A stretch of DNA of 48,188 nucleotides, from the NCBI GenBank assembly GCA_015067305.1, contig SVMT01000014.1, positions 1-48,188 on the forward strand, in the 5' to 3' direction. Made by a program: the position numbers and the translations under genes. This document shows positions 1 through 7,111 of the stretch, one piece after another. The stretch is from Oscillospiraceae bacterium (GTDB taxonomy: Bacteria > Bacillota > Clostridia > Oscillospirales > UBA644). A model generated the notes under the pieces. The model was given only the letters and a program-made list of their open reading frames with translations, was not told the origin of the DNA and searched no databases. Within the stretch, counting starts at the first letter, position 1; every line of letters begins with the position of its first letter.

Positions 1-71
1 ACCGTGAGACCTGTCAAGACTTTACGCCGATTGATATTCTTCATTCCTTCAAGTAAGCTGATTCTGAACAT
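1..71 (-). CDS. 5' end of an unknown protein (runs off the window)
   Basis: An ATG at 69-71 on the minus strand is preceded by a strong GGAGGT ribosome binding site at 78-83. It opens a frame of 23 codons, beginning MFRISLLEGMKNINRRK, that stays open to the window edge. Too little is visible to assign a family. The basic, amphipathic start could precede a membrane segment, but that is a guess. It lies downstream of the chrA pair on the same strand, separated by a terminator, so it is probably a separate transcription unit. Confidence 0.5.
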   Translation of the reverse strand, partial: MFRISLLEGMKNINRRKVLTGLT

Positions 72-194
72 AATATTACCTCCGTTAATTTTAAAGTTCA
101 TTTTTTACCGTCTCATCTAACCAATACAACGCAAAATGAGAAAACCCTCAAAAAAAGTTGAGAGTTTACAAAATATTCAAAGAATACCTTATGC

Positions 195-225
195 AAAAAA
201 GCCAAGAAGTTTTTTGCTTCTTGGC
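195..225 (-). terminator. Terminator of the chromate transporter pair
   Basis: Arms GCCAAGAAG (201-209) and CTTCTTGGC (217-225) form a 9-bp stem with a 7-nt loop. On the minus strand the stem is followed by six T (A-run 195-200). It lies 15 bp past the stop of the chromate transporter gene. A second weaker hairpin (145-151 with 158-164, also followed by T on the minus strand) lies further downstream. Confidence 0.85.
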
Positions 226-240
226 TTTCATTATTAACAA

Positions 241-852
241 TCAAATTACTGCTGCAACTTTTTCGATAATGTAAGTTACAATACCGATGACTGCGGAACA
301 GCAGATAAGCTGGATCACAGGGATGCTCTTTTTGAAGATCTTCTTGTAAAGGAACATCAGGACTGCGATAACTGCGGTGAGGATAATGCTGACAATATTG
401 ATGTCAATGGAATTTACGTTGATAAAACCGATGGCGTTGAACATAAGGAATGCACCTGCGGCAATTATCATTCCGACAACGATTGGTCTGATTGTGTTGA
501 GAATAGTACGAACCACTTTGTATTCGGCAAATTTGGTGAACATCTTCGCAATTATAAGAATGATTATGAACGAAGGCATTACTACGCCGAGAGTTGCACA
601 CAAAGAACCGACTGCCGCCCATACAGGCCCACCAAAAAGCTGTCCCTGAGAGGAACCGACAAATGTTGCCATGTTTATGGCGATAGGTCCCGGAGTGGAT
701 TCGGAAATTGCAATAAAGCTCAGGAGTTCACTTTCAGTAAGCCACGCTCTTGATATCGCTTCCTGCTGAATGAGTGGGATCATTGCAGCACCGCCGCCAA
801 AGGTAAAGAGTCCGATCTTAAAAAACGTTAAAAACAGTTCGAGGAAGATCAT
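241..852 (-). CDS. Chromate transporter half-protein, ChrA/CHR family
   Basis: A 203-residue membrane protein of the short-chain CHR family, in which two half-size proteins encoded side by side together form the transporter (family knowledge). Visible signatures are FGGGAAMI near residue 19 and STPGPIAIN near residue 52, followed by several hydrophobic segments. The family exports chromate or a related oxyanion in characterised members; the true substrate here is unknown. Its ATG overlaps the stop of the upstream partner by 4 bp (849-852), so translation is coupled. The two proteins are paralogues with the same motif order, as expected for an antiparallel pair. Confidence 0.88.
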   Translation of the reverse strand: MIFLELFLTFFKIGLFTFGGGAAMIPLIQQEAISRAWLTESELLSFIAISESTPGPIAINMATFVGSSQGQLFGGPVWAAVGSLCATLGVVMPSFIIILIIAKMFTKFAEYKVVRTILNTIRPIVVGMIIAAGAFLMFNAIGFINVNSIDINIVSIILTAVIAVLMFLYKKIFKKSIPVIQLICCSAVIGIVTYIIEKVAAVI

Positions 853-1448
853 TTACCTGCACCTCCTTTTTCGGAATCGACCTTTTCTTTGTTTCTGTCA
901 AGAAGATACACAAAAAGACCGATAACAGCACCGACGAGAACGAAATATACGGAAGAGAACTTCAAAGCAAAGAGATTTATCAAGGTGATGCCGATTATGG
1001 ATACGGCAAAAAGTATCCAATGGAGAGGCGTGCGTTTGAAGCTTTTTATCATCTTCCAACCTGTTCTGAGAATGATAAGACCTACGGCACATTTGATACC
1101 GTGGAATGCATATTCAACAATCTCAAAGGACATAAAGAGATCGAAAAACATTGAAATGGTGTAAATTATAACAAATGAGGGGATAACAACTCCAGCTGTT
1201 GCAACGACAGAACCGATGACGCCGTTCATTTTATAACCGACATATGTGGCGCTGTTGATTGCAATGGGACCGGGCGTCGATTCGGCAATAGTTACGATAT
1301 CCGCAAGTTCTTCCTTGCTTATCCATTTTTTCTTTGTGGAGACTTCATCTTCAATGAGGGCGATCATCGCATATCCGCCGCCAAACGTAAAAAGTCCGAT
1401 CTTCAGATATGTAATAAAAAGCTCCCATAAACTGTGTTTTTTAGTCAT
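849..1448 (-). CDS. Chromate transporter half-protein, first of the pair
   Basis: A 199-residue CHR-family half transporter and first gene of a two-gene operon. FGGGYAMIALIEDE near residue 23 and STPGPIAIN near residue 57 match the repeated CHR signatures, and the rest is mostly hydrophobic with a charged C-terminal tail. The start ATG (1446-1448) has an AAAGGA-type ribosome binding site, and a near-consensus promoter lies about 45-70 bp upstream. The role is inferred from family: inner-membrane export of chromate or another oxyanion as a heterodimer with the downstream gene. No regulator gene is adjacent. Confidence 0.88.
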   Translation of the reverse strand: MTKKHSLWELFITYLKIGLFTFGGGYAMIALIEDEVSTKKKWISKEELADIVTIAESTPGPIAINSATYVGYKMNGVIGSVVATAGVVIPSFVIIYTISMFFDLFMSFEIVEYAFHGIKCAVGLIILRTGWKMIKSFKRTPLHWILFAVSIIGITLINLFALKFSSVYFVLVGAVIGLFVYLLDRNKEKVDSEKGGAGK

Positions 1449-1491
1449 ATGAGTTTTCCTTTCGTGAAATGATTACTTTCCAATGTCTAAT

Positions 1492-1520
1492 ATTATACTC
1501 TATTACAGAAGATTTGTCAA
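1492..1520 (-). promoter_or_regulatory. Sigma-A promoter of the chromate transporter pair
   Basis: Read on the minus strand: TTGACA (1515-1520), 17-bp spacer, TATAAT (1492-1497). This is a perfect consensus match with optimal spacing, so strong constitutive expression is likely unless repressed. Confidence 0.88.
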
Positions 1521-1589
1521 GGGTAATAACAGAAAATTCATTGAGATTTATACGAAGTCTGCTAATTTAATTTGTATAATTTACAAAAC

Positions 1590-1613
1590 GACCGCTGACA
1601 AATATCAGCGGTC
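1590..1613 (-). terminator. Terminator of the beta-helix lipoprotein gene
   Basis: Arms GACCGCTGA (1590-1598) and TCAGCGGTC (1605-1613) make a 9-bp stem with a 6-nt loop just after the stop at 1626. On the minus strand it is followed by GTTTTG, a short T-tract. Confidence 0.75.
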
Positions 1614-1625
1614 ATATTTGAATCG

Positions 1626-3866
1626 TTAATCAATTCTGCCGATCTGATCGAATGGGATCGGTTCAAAGTCAGGGCAAAGTTCCAAAGCTTTTGCGTTTGC
1701 TTTCATGGTGTAGTCGTCGTTATGCCAATGGGGGAAGTCTGCAAGGTAATCGGAAATAACGAAGTTGCTTTCTACATCAGAAAATTTTCTAACGTCCTTG
1801 TCAATTTTATATCTGGGAGAGGTTGAGTTTGGATCACTTGTATCGCCCTTGAAGAAGTAAGTGATATTATTTTTAATGGAGTTATTTGCGGGGTTGCCCG
1901 AAAGCAGAGGATCGTTAAGGTCTCCCTCGTAGCCCTCGTGCCAGGGGATTATCTGACCGTAAATGGGGAAAGCTTTTATCCAAGCATCATTGCGGTTTGC
2001 AACCAATGCATTAGACATTTCTTCGTTATGAGTGAACCACGCATCGGGTTTATTCATTGCATCACTTGTTCGCTGGTCGTAAGAAATGGGTTCTCTGCCG
2101 GGGTTAATAATAATGTTATTTTCAATTACATTATCACGTCCGCCGCCTGCGAGGATTGCATAAGAAGATGTGTTTTCCAGAATATTACCGTATGCTGTCT
2201 GACCACTGAGACCGTCATCCCAATAGATAGCATGGGCATGGACATCTCCGAGACCGATATCATGAATGTAGTTATATCTGATAACAGAACCGTAAGTCAG
2301 GAAATTTCTGCCTGTGTAAAGAGCTCCACAGTCTGCGGTCTCAAAACATACATTATATATCTCGTTGTATTCTATGATATGGTTTGGTCCACTCCAGCCA
2401 ATCGCCTGATGAGGCGCGTTTGCTATCTCGTTGTGTGAAACTGTTGCCGCACAACCGAAAACTTCGATAGCCGACTGATATGTTCTCTGAATAACAGCGT
2501 AATCGTGGATGTAGTTGTTGTAAATAAGGTTGCCTGAGGGGATAAGCTCTACCTGATTACCGCCTGAAACACTGATACCGTAAGTGCCCACATTGCAGAC
2601 TTCATTATTCTGAACCGTAATATTCGTACCGCTTGCAGTAATACCGTATGTACGAACATTGTATATCTTGCAATTATCAATAATAAAATCACTGCCTGAA
2701 ACATTCAGACCACCTGCTCTTGTGGCACAGAGAGCAAAGCCTTTGAATATCATATTTGAAATATTTGAAGCGTTCAAAACATTTGCAGGAAGAGAAGATA
2801 TCATTATTTCCGCAGTATCGAACTCTTCTGTTTTATAAACATACAAATATCCGCTTTCTTTATCTATAAAGAATTCTCCTGCCATGTCAAGCTCATCGTA
2901 TACATTGAGGAAGTAGAACGGAGCACCCTTGGAAACACCGTAAGTAACAGAATGAGCCAATGTCACGGAAGATTCTTCAATGTTGATATTTCCGATAAGT
3001 GGGGTGGAAGAAGACCATGACCATTTGAAATAACCCGGCGCATAGATATTATCATAAGAAGACCATTTTGAAATTCTTGCAACGACATCATCCGCAAGAG
3101 TAAAAATACCGCCTCTGTTATGGATGGCAGGATCATAGCCTTCCACGTAATATGCATCACCACGACAGTCGAAGTTTATATCTGTGAAAGCTTCATGAAC
3201 GTCTCCGACAAAAATAACATCTTTGGTGCGGAGAAAATCCGTATTGGGATAACGTGAAAGAGATGCTCTTTCACCGTTTATGAAAAGTTCCATGGCATTC
3301 GAGCCGATAGTTTCAATAGTAGCAGGGTCTATTCCGTATTTGGTAAGGTCAACTTTTACGACCTTTTCCTTTGCTGTGTCGTCAACGAGTTTTGCTTTTT
3401 CCTCTGCGGAAATGGGTTCAAAATCACTTGCGGAAAGAATTACACCGCCCGTAAGAACTGCTCCGAATTCGCTTTCGGAGACATATGTAATAGGACTTTC
3501 TGCTGTGCCTGAGTCGTCACCCGTGAAAAGGAGGCTTTCAGTTAATTTATATTCGCCGTCTCTGACAAGTACGGTAATACCACCTGCGGGAAGTTCTTCA
3601 CCAGCTTTAAGTTCACGGATCTTTGTCTGTGCGTCCTGAATCGTTTTGAACGGCGCATTTTCCGAACCGTCACCGCTTGTTTCTGCTTTTGCGTCAACAT
3701 AAAGGGTCAGCGCAGAACCCTCAATTACTGATGTATAGGAATTCAATACTTTCTCCTCCTCGCTGAAAGGTAAAAGGTTTTCAAGATTCGGCTGTGAACA
3801 TGACACCAAAGTTGTTCCTGTAATGATTGTCGCCAATGCGGCAGATAAAATGCGTTTAATATACAT
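1626..3866 (-). CDS. GH141-like right-handed beta-helix lipoprotein
   Basis: A 746-residue exported protein. The N-terminus is a lipoprotein signal peptide with lipobox LVSC and Cys at residue 23. An acidic linker follows, then an LYVDA...GDGSENAPFKTIQDAQ opening near residue 55. That opening is typical of the parallel beta-helix proteins that include GH141 (characterised members: alpha-L-fucosidase acting on pectic RG-II, and xylanase). The middle contains repeated N-x-I/V turns of the beta-helix, such as NYIHD, NEIAN and NEIYN. It is probably anchored outside the membrane, where it trims plant or host glycan before uptake. A promoter lies directly upstream and a terminator downstream, so it is likely monocistronic. 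The substrate is not predictable; the family call rests on overall pattern rather than on a catalytic motif. Confidence 0.75.
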   Translation of the reverse strand: MYIKRILSAALATIITGTTLVSCSQPNLENLLPFSEEEKVLNSYTSVIEGSALTLYVDAKAETSGDGSENAPFKTIQDAQTKIRELKAGEELPAGGITVLVRDGEYKLTESLLFTGDDSGTAESPITYVSESEFGAVLTGGVILSASDFEPISAEEKAKLVDDTAKEKVVKVDLTKYGIDPATIETIGSNAMELFINGERASLSRYPNTDFLRTKDVIFVGDVHEAFTDINFDCRGDAYYVEGYDPAIHNRGGIFTLADDVVARISKWSSYDNIYAPGYFKWSWSSSTPLIGNINIEESSVTLAHSVTYGVSKGAPFYFLNVYDELDMAGEFFIDKESGYLYVYKTEEFDTAEIMISSLPANVLNASNISNMIFKGFALCATRAGGLNVSGSDFIIDNCKIYNVRTYGITASGTNITVQNNEVCNVGTYGISVSGGNQVELIPSGNLIYNNYIHDYAVIQRTYQSAIEVFGCAATVSHNEIANAPHQAIGWSGPNHIIEYNEIYNVCFETADCGALYTGRNFLTYGSVIRYNYIHDIGLGDVHAHAIYWDDGLSGQTAYGNILENTSSYAILAGGGRDNVIENNIIINPGREPISYDQRTSDAMNKPDAWFTHNEEMSNALVANRNDAWIKAFPIYGQIIPWHEGYEGDLNDPLLSGNPANNSIKNNITYFFKGDTSDPNSTSPRYKIDKDVRKFSDVESNFVISDYLADFPHWHNDDYTMKANAKALELCPDFEPIPFDQIGRID

Positions 3867-3905
3867 ATTTCCCCTCCAAATAAAACAGAATAATTATACA
3901 GCTAT

Positions 3906-3934
3906 ATTATAGCATAAAACAGCAGAGCTGTCTA
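3906..3934 (-). promoter_or_regulatory. Promoter of the beta-helix lipoprotein gene
   Basis: Minus strand: TAGACA (3929-3934), 17-bp spacer, TATAAT (3906-3911). It lies about 40 bp upstream of the ATG at 3864-3866, which has a GGAGGGG ribosome binding site. Confidence 0.75.
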
Positions 3935-4024
3935 CCTCCCCCCGAAATTTCAGACTTTTATCACATATTCCGATATACTATAGAGGAACCAATTTTTGAA
4001 AAAATCGATTCCCCTGTAGAAAAA

Positions 4025-5269
4025 TTATTTATTGCATTTGAAATCTTTTTCGTCGCGAACATACATGGGCAGTACGTCCTGAGGTTCACGTATAAGCCAT
4101 TTGCCGTTTGTGAAGTCGGGGATCTGCTGAACAGCGCCGCCTTCCGCAATGGAACGCTCTGAGAGACATGAAATACACATCCAAGCCGCAGTATCGTAAA
4201 CATCAATAGGCATAGGTCTGCCTTCTTTATAAGCGTCAATGAACTCACGGAGAATGATGCCGTCCATACCGCCGTGACCTGCTTCTCTTTCTTCGTCGGT
4301 AATATTATACCAAACATCAGGCTGATATTTATCAACGTAATTATCAACACAACTACATGTTGCATGTTCACCGTTTGGTCCGCTTACATAAACATTGTTT
4401 GTTATCATATCGTAACCGGCACGTGTACCTCTTACGGTGAATTCGCGGTTGTATTCTCTGGGAAGAGTTGTATCAAGTCTGAGTGTGATAGTTTCTCCGT
4501 TTGCACAAGTGATGATAGTCGTTACAATATCGCCCTGAGCAAATTTTGCACCTTTGAGCGTGGGATCTTTTTCATCGAGACCTGACATTTTAATGTAATC
4601 CTCCATACCGCAAGCCTTTGAAGCAACGGAAACGAGGGATACGAATTTATTGCCTCTGTTGATATTAAGGATCTTGGCTATGGGACCGAGTTCGTGAGTA
4701 GGATAGTTTTCGCAATTTCTGTTGAGGTAGTTTCTGAGACGGTAGTGACGGATAATATTACCGCCGCCAATTTCATCACGGAGATCATGAGCATACGCAC
4801 CTGCGCAATGAACGACTGTTCCGAACACACCCGCTCTTACCATGTTTGTAATGATAAGTTCGCGGCTGTCGTAACAACAGTTTTCCATGAGCATACAGGG
4901 AACGCCCGTCTGTTCGTGAGTTTTTACAAGCTCCCAACATTCATCAATACTGTAGGAGCCGCCGACTTCAATACCAACCGCAACGCCTGAACGCATTGCT
5001 TCGATGGCGATCTCAAGGTGAGACTCCCAGGCAGTAGCCACATAGATCATATCAACGAGACCGGAATGAAGAAGTTCCTTATAATCAGTTGTGCAAAGAG
5101 GTCTTTTACCGTATTTTTCTTCAACAGCGTCAGCTGATCTTTCAGCTCTGTCAGCGTATGCGTCGCATACAGCTGTTATTTCTATATCTTTAAATCTAAA
5201 GAGGTTTCCGCACATCATGCCGTGACCTCTGCCACCGAGACCAATAACGCCAAATCTTACTTTTTCCAT
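4025..5269 (-). CDS. Gfo/Idh/MocA-family protein resembling GH109 glycosidases
   Basis: A 414-residue protein with an N-terminal NAD-binding Rossmann fold: VIGLGGRGHG at residues 8-17. Several stretches resemble GH109, the NAD-dependent alpha-N-acetylgalactosaminidases: AWESH (80-84), MENCCYDS (128-135), YAHDLRDE (159-166) and YPTHELGPIAKILNINRG (189-206). In that family NAD stays bound and the glycoside is cleaved by oxidation, elimination and re-reduction. No signal peptide is visible, so it probably acts in the cytoplasm on imported glycosides; a plain sugar dehydrogenase is the alternative. A TTG 15 bp further upstream is in frame, but the ATG at 5267-5269 sits 9 nt from a GGGG ribosome binding site, which favours it. 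It has its own strong promoter. Confidence 0.75.
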   Translation of the reverse strand: MEKVRFGVIGLGGRGHGMMCGNLFRFKDIEITAVCDAYADRAERSADAVEEKYGKRPLCTTDYKELLHSGLVDMIYVATAWESHLEIAIEAMRSGVAVGIEVGGSYSIDECWELVKTHEQTGVPCMLMENCCYDSRELIITNMVRAGVFGTVVHCAGAYAHDLRDEIGGGNIIRHYRLRNYLNRNCENYPTHELGPIAKILNINRGNKFVSLVSVASKACGMEDYIKMSGLDEKDPTLKGAKFAQGDIVTTIITCANGETITLRLDTTLPREYNREFTVRGTRAGYDMITNNVYVSGPNGEHATCSCVDNYVDKYQPDVWYNITDEEREAGHGGMDGIILREFIDAYKEGRPMPIDVYDTAAWMCISCLSERSIAEGGAVQQIPDFTNGKWLIREPQDVLPMYVRDEKDFKCNK

Positions 5270-5332
5270 AATTTTATACCCCAATCATAAAGAGATTTTC
5301 AAATCAAGAGAAGGTCAATTCTCCACAGATGA

Positions 5333-5361
5333 ATTATAGCACAAAAAAAGGAAAAAGTCAA
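5333..5361 (-). promoter_or_regulatory. Promoter of the GH109-like gene
   Basis: Minus strand: TTGACT (5356-5361), 17-bp spacer, TATAAT (5333-5338), placed about 65 bp before the chosen start. Confidence 0.8.
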
Positions 5362-5380
5362 TAGGAAAACAACATATTTA

Positions 5381-5397
5381 TGCAACCGCAGGTTGCA
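5381..5397. promoter_or_regulatory. 17-bp perfect dyad upstream of the GH109-like promoter
   Basis: TGCAACC (5381-5387), GCA, GGTTGCA (5391-5397). It lies about 20 bp upstream of the -35 box of the GH109-like gene and about 70 bp upstream of the tRNA-Ser -35 on the other side. It could be an operator; there is no T-tract long enough to call it a terminator. Confidence 0.4.
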
Positions 5398-5466
5398 ATT
5401 TTCAAAACACAAAAGATGACAAAATTAAATGTCGTTTTTATTTCACAAATATTGCCCTTTATGGGC

Positions 5467-5495
5467 TTGCAAAATTCCAAAAACTGTGGTATAAT
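5467..5495 (+). promoter_or_regulatory. Promoter of tRNA-Ser
   Basis: TTGCAA (5467-5472), 17-bp spacer, TATAAT (5490-5495), 44 bp upstream of the mature tRNA start. Confidence 0.8.
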
Positions 5496-5539
5496 ATTAA
5501 AGCTGTTATGATAGTAACAGCCAATTCACCAACAAATAC

Positions 5540-5630
5540 GGAGAAGTACTCAAGCTGGTGAAGAGGCGCCCCTGCTAAGGGTGTAGGTCGGGAAACCGGC
5601 GCAGGAGTTCGAATCTCCTCTTCTCCGCCA
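5540..5630 (+). tRNA. tRNA-Ser (GCU anticodon)
   Basis: A 91-nt tRNA with encoded CCA (5628-5630). The acceptor stem is GGAGAAG (5540-5546) with CTTCTCC (5620-5626). The anticodon stem CGCCC/GGGTG frames loop CTGCTAA, giving anticodon GCT at 5574-5576, which reads AGC/AGU serine codons. The long variable arm (about 5584-5602) is the class II hallmark of serine tRNAs. The T arm has TTCGAAT in the loop. It has its own promoter and terminator, and its 3' end is the ancestor of the repeats that follow. Confidence 0.97.
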
Positions 5631-5639
5631 AACAAAAAA

Positions 5640-5663
5640 GCCATCCATACGGATGGCTTTTTT
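5640..5663 (+). terminator. tRNA-Ser terminator, first of three copies
   Basis: GCCATCC (5640-5646), loop ATAC, GGATGGC (5651-5657), then six T. It begins 10 bp after the tRNA CCA. The same hairpin recurs at 5825-5848, and with a lost closing pair and one T fewer at 6010-6032. Confidence 0.92.
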
Positions 5664-6094
5664 GTTTGGTTGAAAACATGGAGTAAGAAGAAATCTCTCG
5701 AGTTCGGCGCAGCGGGCGGAAACAGACGGTTTCCGAACCGTGGAGTCTCGAGCAACGCGATTTTTTCGGGCACCGCATCAGCGGTCGAAAAAATAAGTGG
5801 CGCAGAGTACCTCCTCTTCTCCGAGCCATCCATACGGATGGCTTTTTTGTTTGGTTGAAAACGCGGAGTAAGCAGAAGTTCCTCGAGTTCGGCGCAGCGG
5901 ACGGAAACAGACGGTTTCCGAACCGTGGAGTCTCGAGCAACGCGATTTTTTCGGGCACCGCATCAGCGGTCGAAAAAATAAGTGGCGCAGAGTACCTCCT
6001 CTTCTCCGAACCATCCATACGGATGGCTTTTTGTTTGGTCGAAAACATGGAGTAAGCAGAAATCTCTCGAGTTCGGCGCAGCGGGCGGAAACAG
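5640..6094 (+). repeat. Tandem 185-bp repeats derived from the tRNA-Ser 3' end
   Basis: Two full copies (5640-5824, 5825-6009) and a truncated third (6010-6094). Each copy starts with the tRNA terminator hairpin. Next comes GGAGTAAG, then a structured core: dyad CTCGAG...CTCGAG, hairpin CGGAAAC/GTTTCCG, and hairpin ATTTTTTCG-ACCGC/GCGGT-CGAAAAAAT. It ends with GGCGCAGAGTACCTCCTCTTCTCCG (two blocks, 5799-5823), a near copy of the tRNA-Ser 3' half. GGAG(T)AAG at 5680-5687 can pair with CTTCTCC at 5816-5822 like an acceptor stem. The copies lack the encoded CCA plus a short A-rich spacer present after the real tRNA. Open frames through this block are not genes, because 185 is not a multiple of three and frames shift between copies. 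Confidence 0.9.
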
Positions 6095-6151
6095 TTAAAA
6101 GAGACTATTTTTCAAACTTACGAATCTGTATAAAAAAATTTATAATACCTA

Positions 6152-6180
6152 TTGCATTTTGCAAGAAAATATGCTATACT
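6152..6180 (+). promoter_or_regulatory. Promoter of the plus-strand glycan operon
   Basis: TTGCAT (6152-6157), 17-bp spacer, TATACT (6175-6180), 48 bp upstream of the first start codon. Confidence 0.75.
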
Positions 6181-6228
6181 TAATTTAACAAAAAAATCAT
6201 TTAAAACAAATGAAATGAGGTAAACAAA

Positions 6229-7089
6229 ATGAAAATAGGCGTTAGTTCTTACAGTATGGAAAATCTCAGAAGACAAAAGGGTATAAGTGTTTTTGAGATG
6301 ATAGATCTTGCAGTTGAATTGGGCTTTGCATCCATTGAATTCACCGATGTTTACGCACCCGAAGGAAAGGACAAGGTCGAACAGGCAAAAGAAATTGCGG
6401 CATATGCAAAGGAAAAAGGCATTGAAGTCTCCACCTACACTATCGGCGCTGATCTTCTTCTCAAAGATGAAGCCGAAGAATTTGAAAGACTCAAAGGTGA
6501 ACTGAAGATCGCAGAAGCTCTCGGCGTAAATAAAATGCGCCATGATATCTGCTGGGGATTCCCTGCTGAGAAAAAAACAAAGAGAGGCTTCGATGATGCT
6601 CTTGCAATAGTTGCTCCCAGAGCAAGAAAAGTTACCGATTACGCTGAAACTCTCGGTATCAAAACGATGTTTGAAAACCACGGATTTTTCTGCCAGGACA
6701 GCGACAGAGTTGAAAAACTCCTCAACGCCGTAGGTTCCGAGAACTTCGGGCTTCTTGCAGATTTGGGAAATTTCCTTTGTGCAGATGATAACCCCGCAGT
6801 TGCAATAGGAAAACTTGCGCCTTACGCTATTCATGTTCACATCAAGGACTTCTTCGTTAAAAACGGAATGCTCCCCGATCCAGGAAACGGTTGGTTCAGA
6901 TCAAGAGCAGGTAATTATCTCAGAGGTACAGTTGTCGGTCATGGCGATGTCCCCGTAAAACAGTGCATCGAAACGCTCAAACGCTCAGGTTACAGCGGAA
7001 GCTACTCAATTGAATTTGAAGGATTGGAAGAAAATGTTTTCGCACTCAGAACAGGACTTGAAAACCTTAACAGATATTTTTCCGAATAA
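6229..7089 (+). CDS. Sugar phosphate isomerase/epimerase (xylose isomerase-like TIM barrel)
   Basis: A 286-residue protein of the AP endonuclease 2 / xylose-isomerase-like barrel family. It begins MKIGVSSYSMEN and shows typical strand ends carrying metal ligands: SIEFTDVYAP, TMFENHGFF, HVHIKDFFV and SYSIEFEG. Members isomerise or epimerise free sugars, keto-sugars or inosose-type compounds using a divalent metal; the substrate cannot be read here. It is the first gene of a three-gene operon with a DUF6259-like protein (22 bp gap) and a GH2 enzyme. This suggests it processes a monosaccharide released by them. The start is supported by a TGAGGT ribosome binding site and the upstream promoter. 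Cytoplasmic. Confidence 0.85.
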   Translation: MKIGVSSYSMENLRRQKGISVFEMIDLAVELGFASIEFTDVYAPEGKDKVEQAKEIAAYAKEKGIEVSTYTIGADLLLKDEAEEFERLKGELKIAEALGVNKMRHDICWGFPAEKKTKRGFDDALAIVAPRARKVTDYAETLGIKTMFENHGFFCQDSDRVEKLLNAVGSENFGLLADLGNFLCADDNPAVAIGKLAPYAIHVHIKDFFVKNGMLPDPGNGWFRSRAGNYLRGTVVGHGDVPVKQCIETLKRSGYSGSYSIEFEGLEENVFALRTGLENLNRYFSE

Positions 7090-7111
7090 AATATAAAGCA
7101 GGTGATGTTTT

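Noticed and set aside
5459-6055. Overlapping open frames on both strands across the tRNA-Ser repeats
   Set aside because: They are repeat artefacts: the unit is 185 bp, so the frame shifts between copies, and they run through a tRNA and terminators with no ribosome binding site.
5640-6094. CRISPR array
   Set aside because: Only two and a half contiguous long copies, no short repeats with unique spacers and no cas genes.
5540-6094. Genomic island inserted at tRNA-Ser
   Set aside because: No integrase or cargo lies between the duplicated tRNA ends; the copies are only 185 bp apart.
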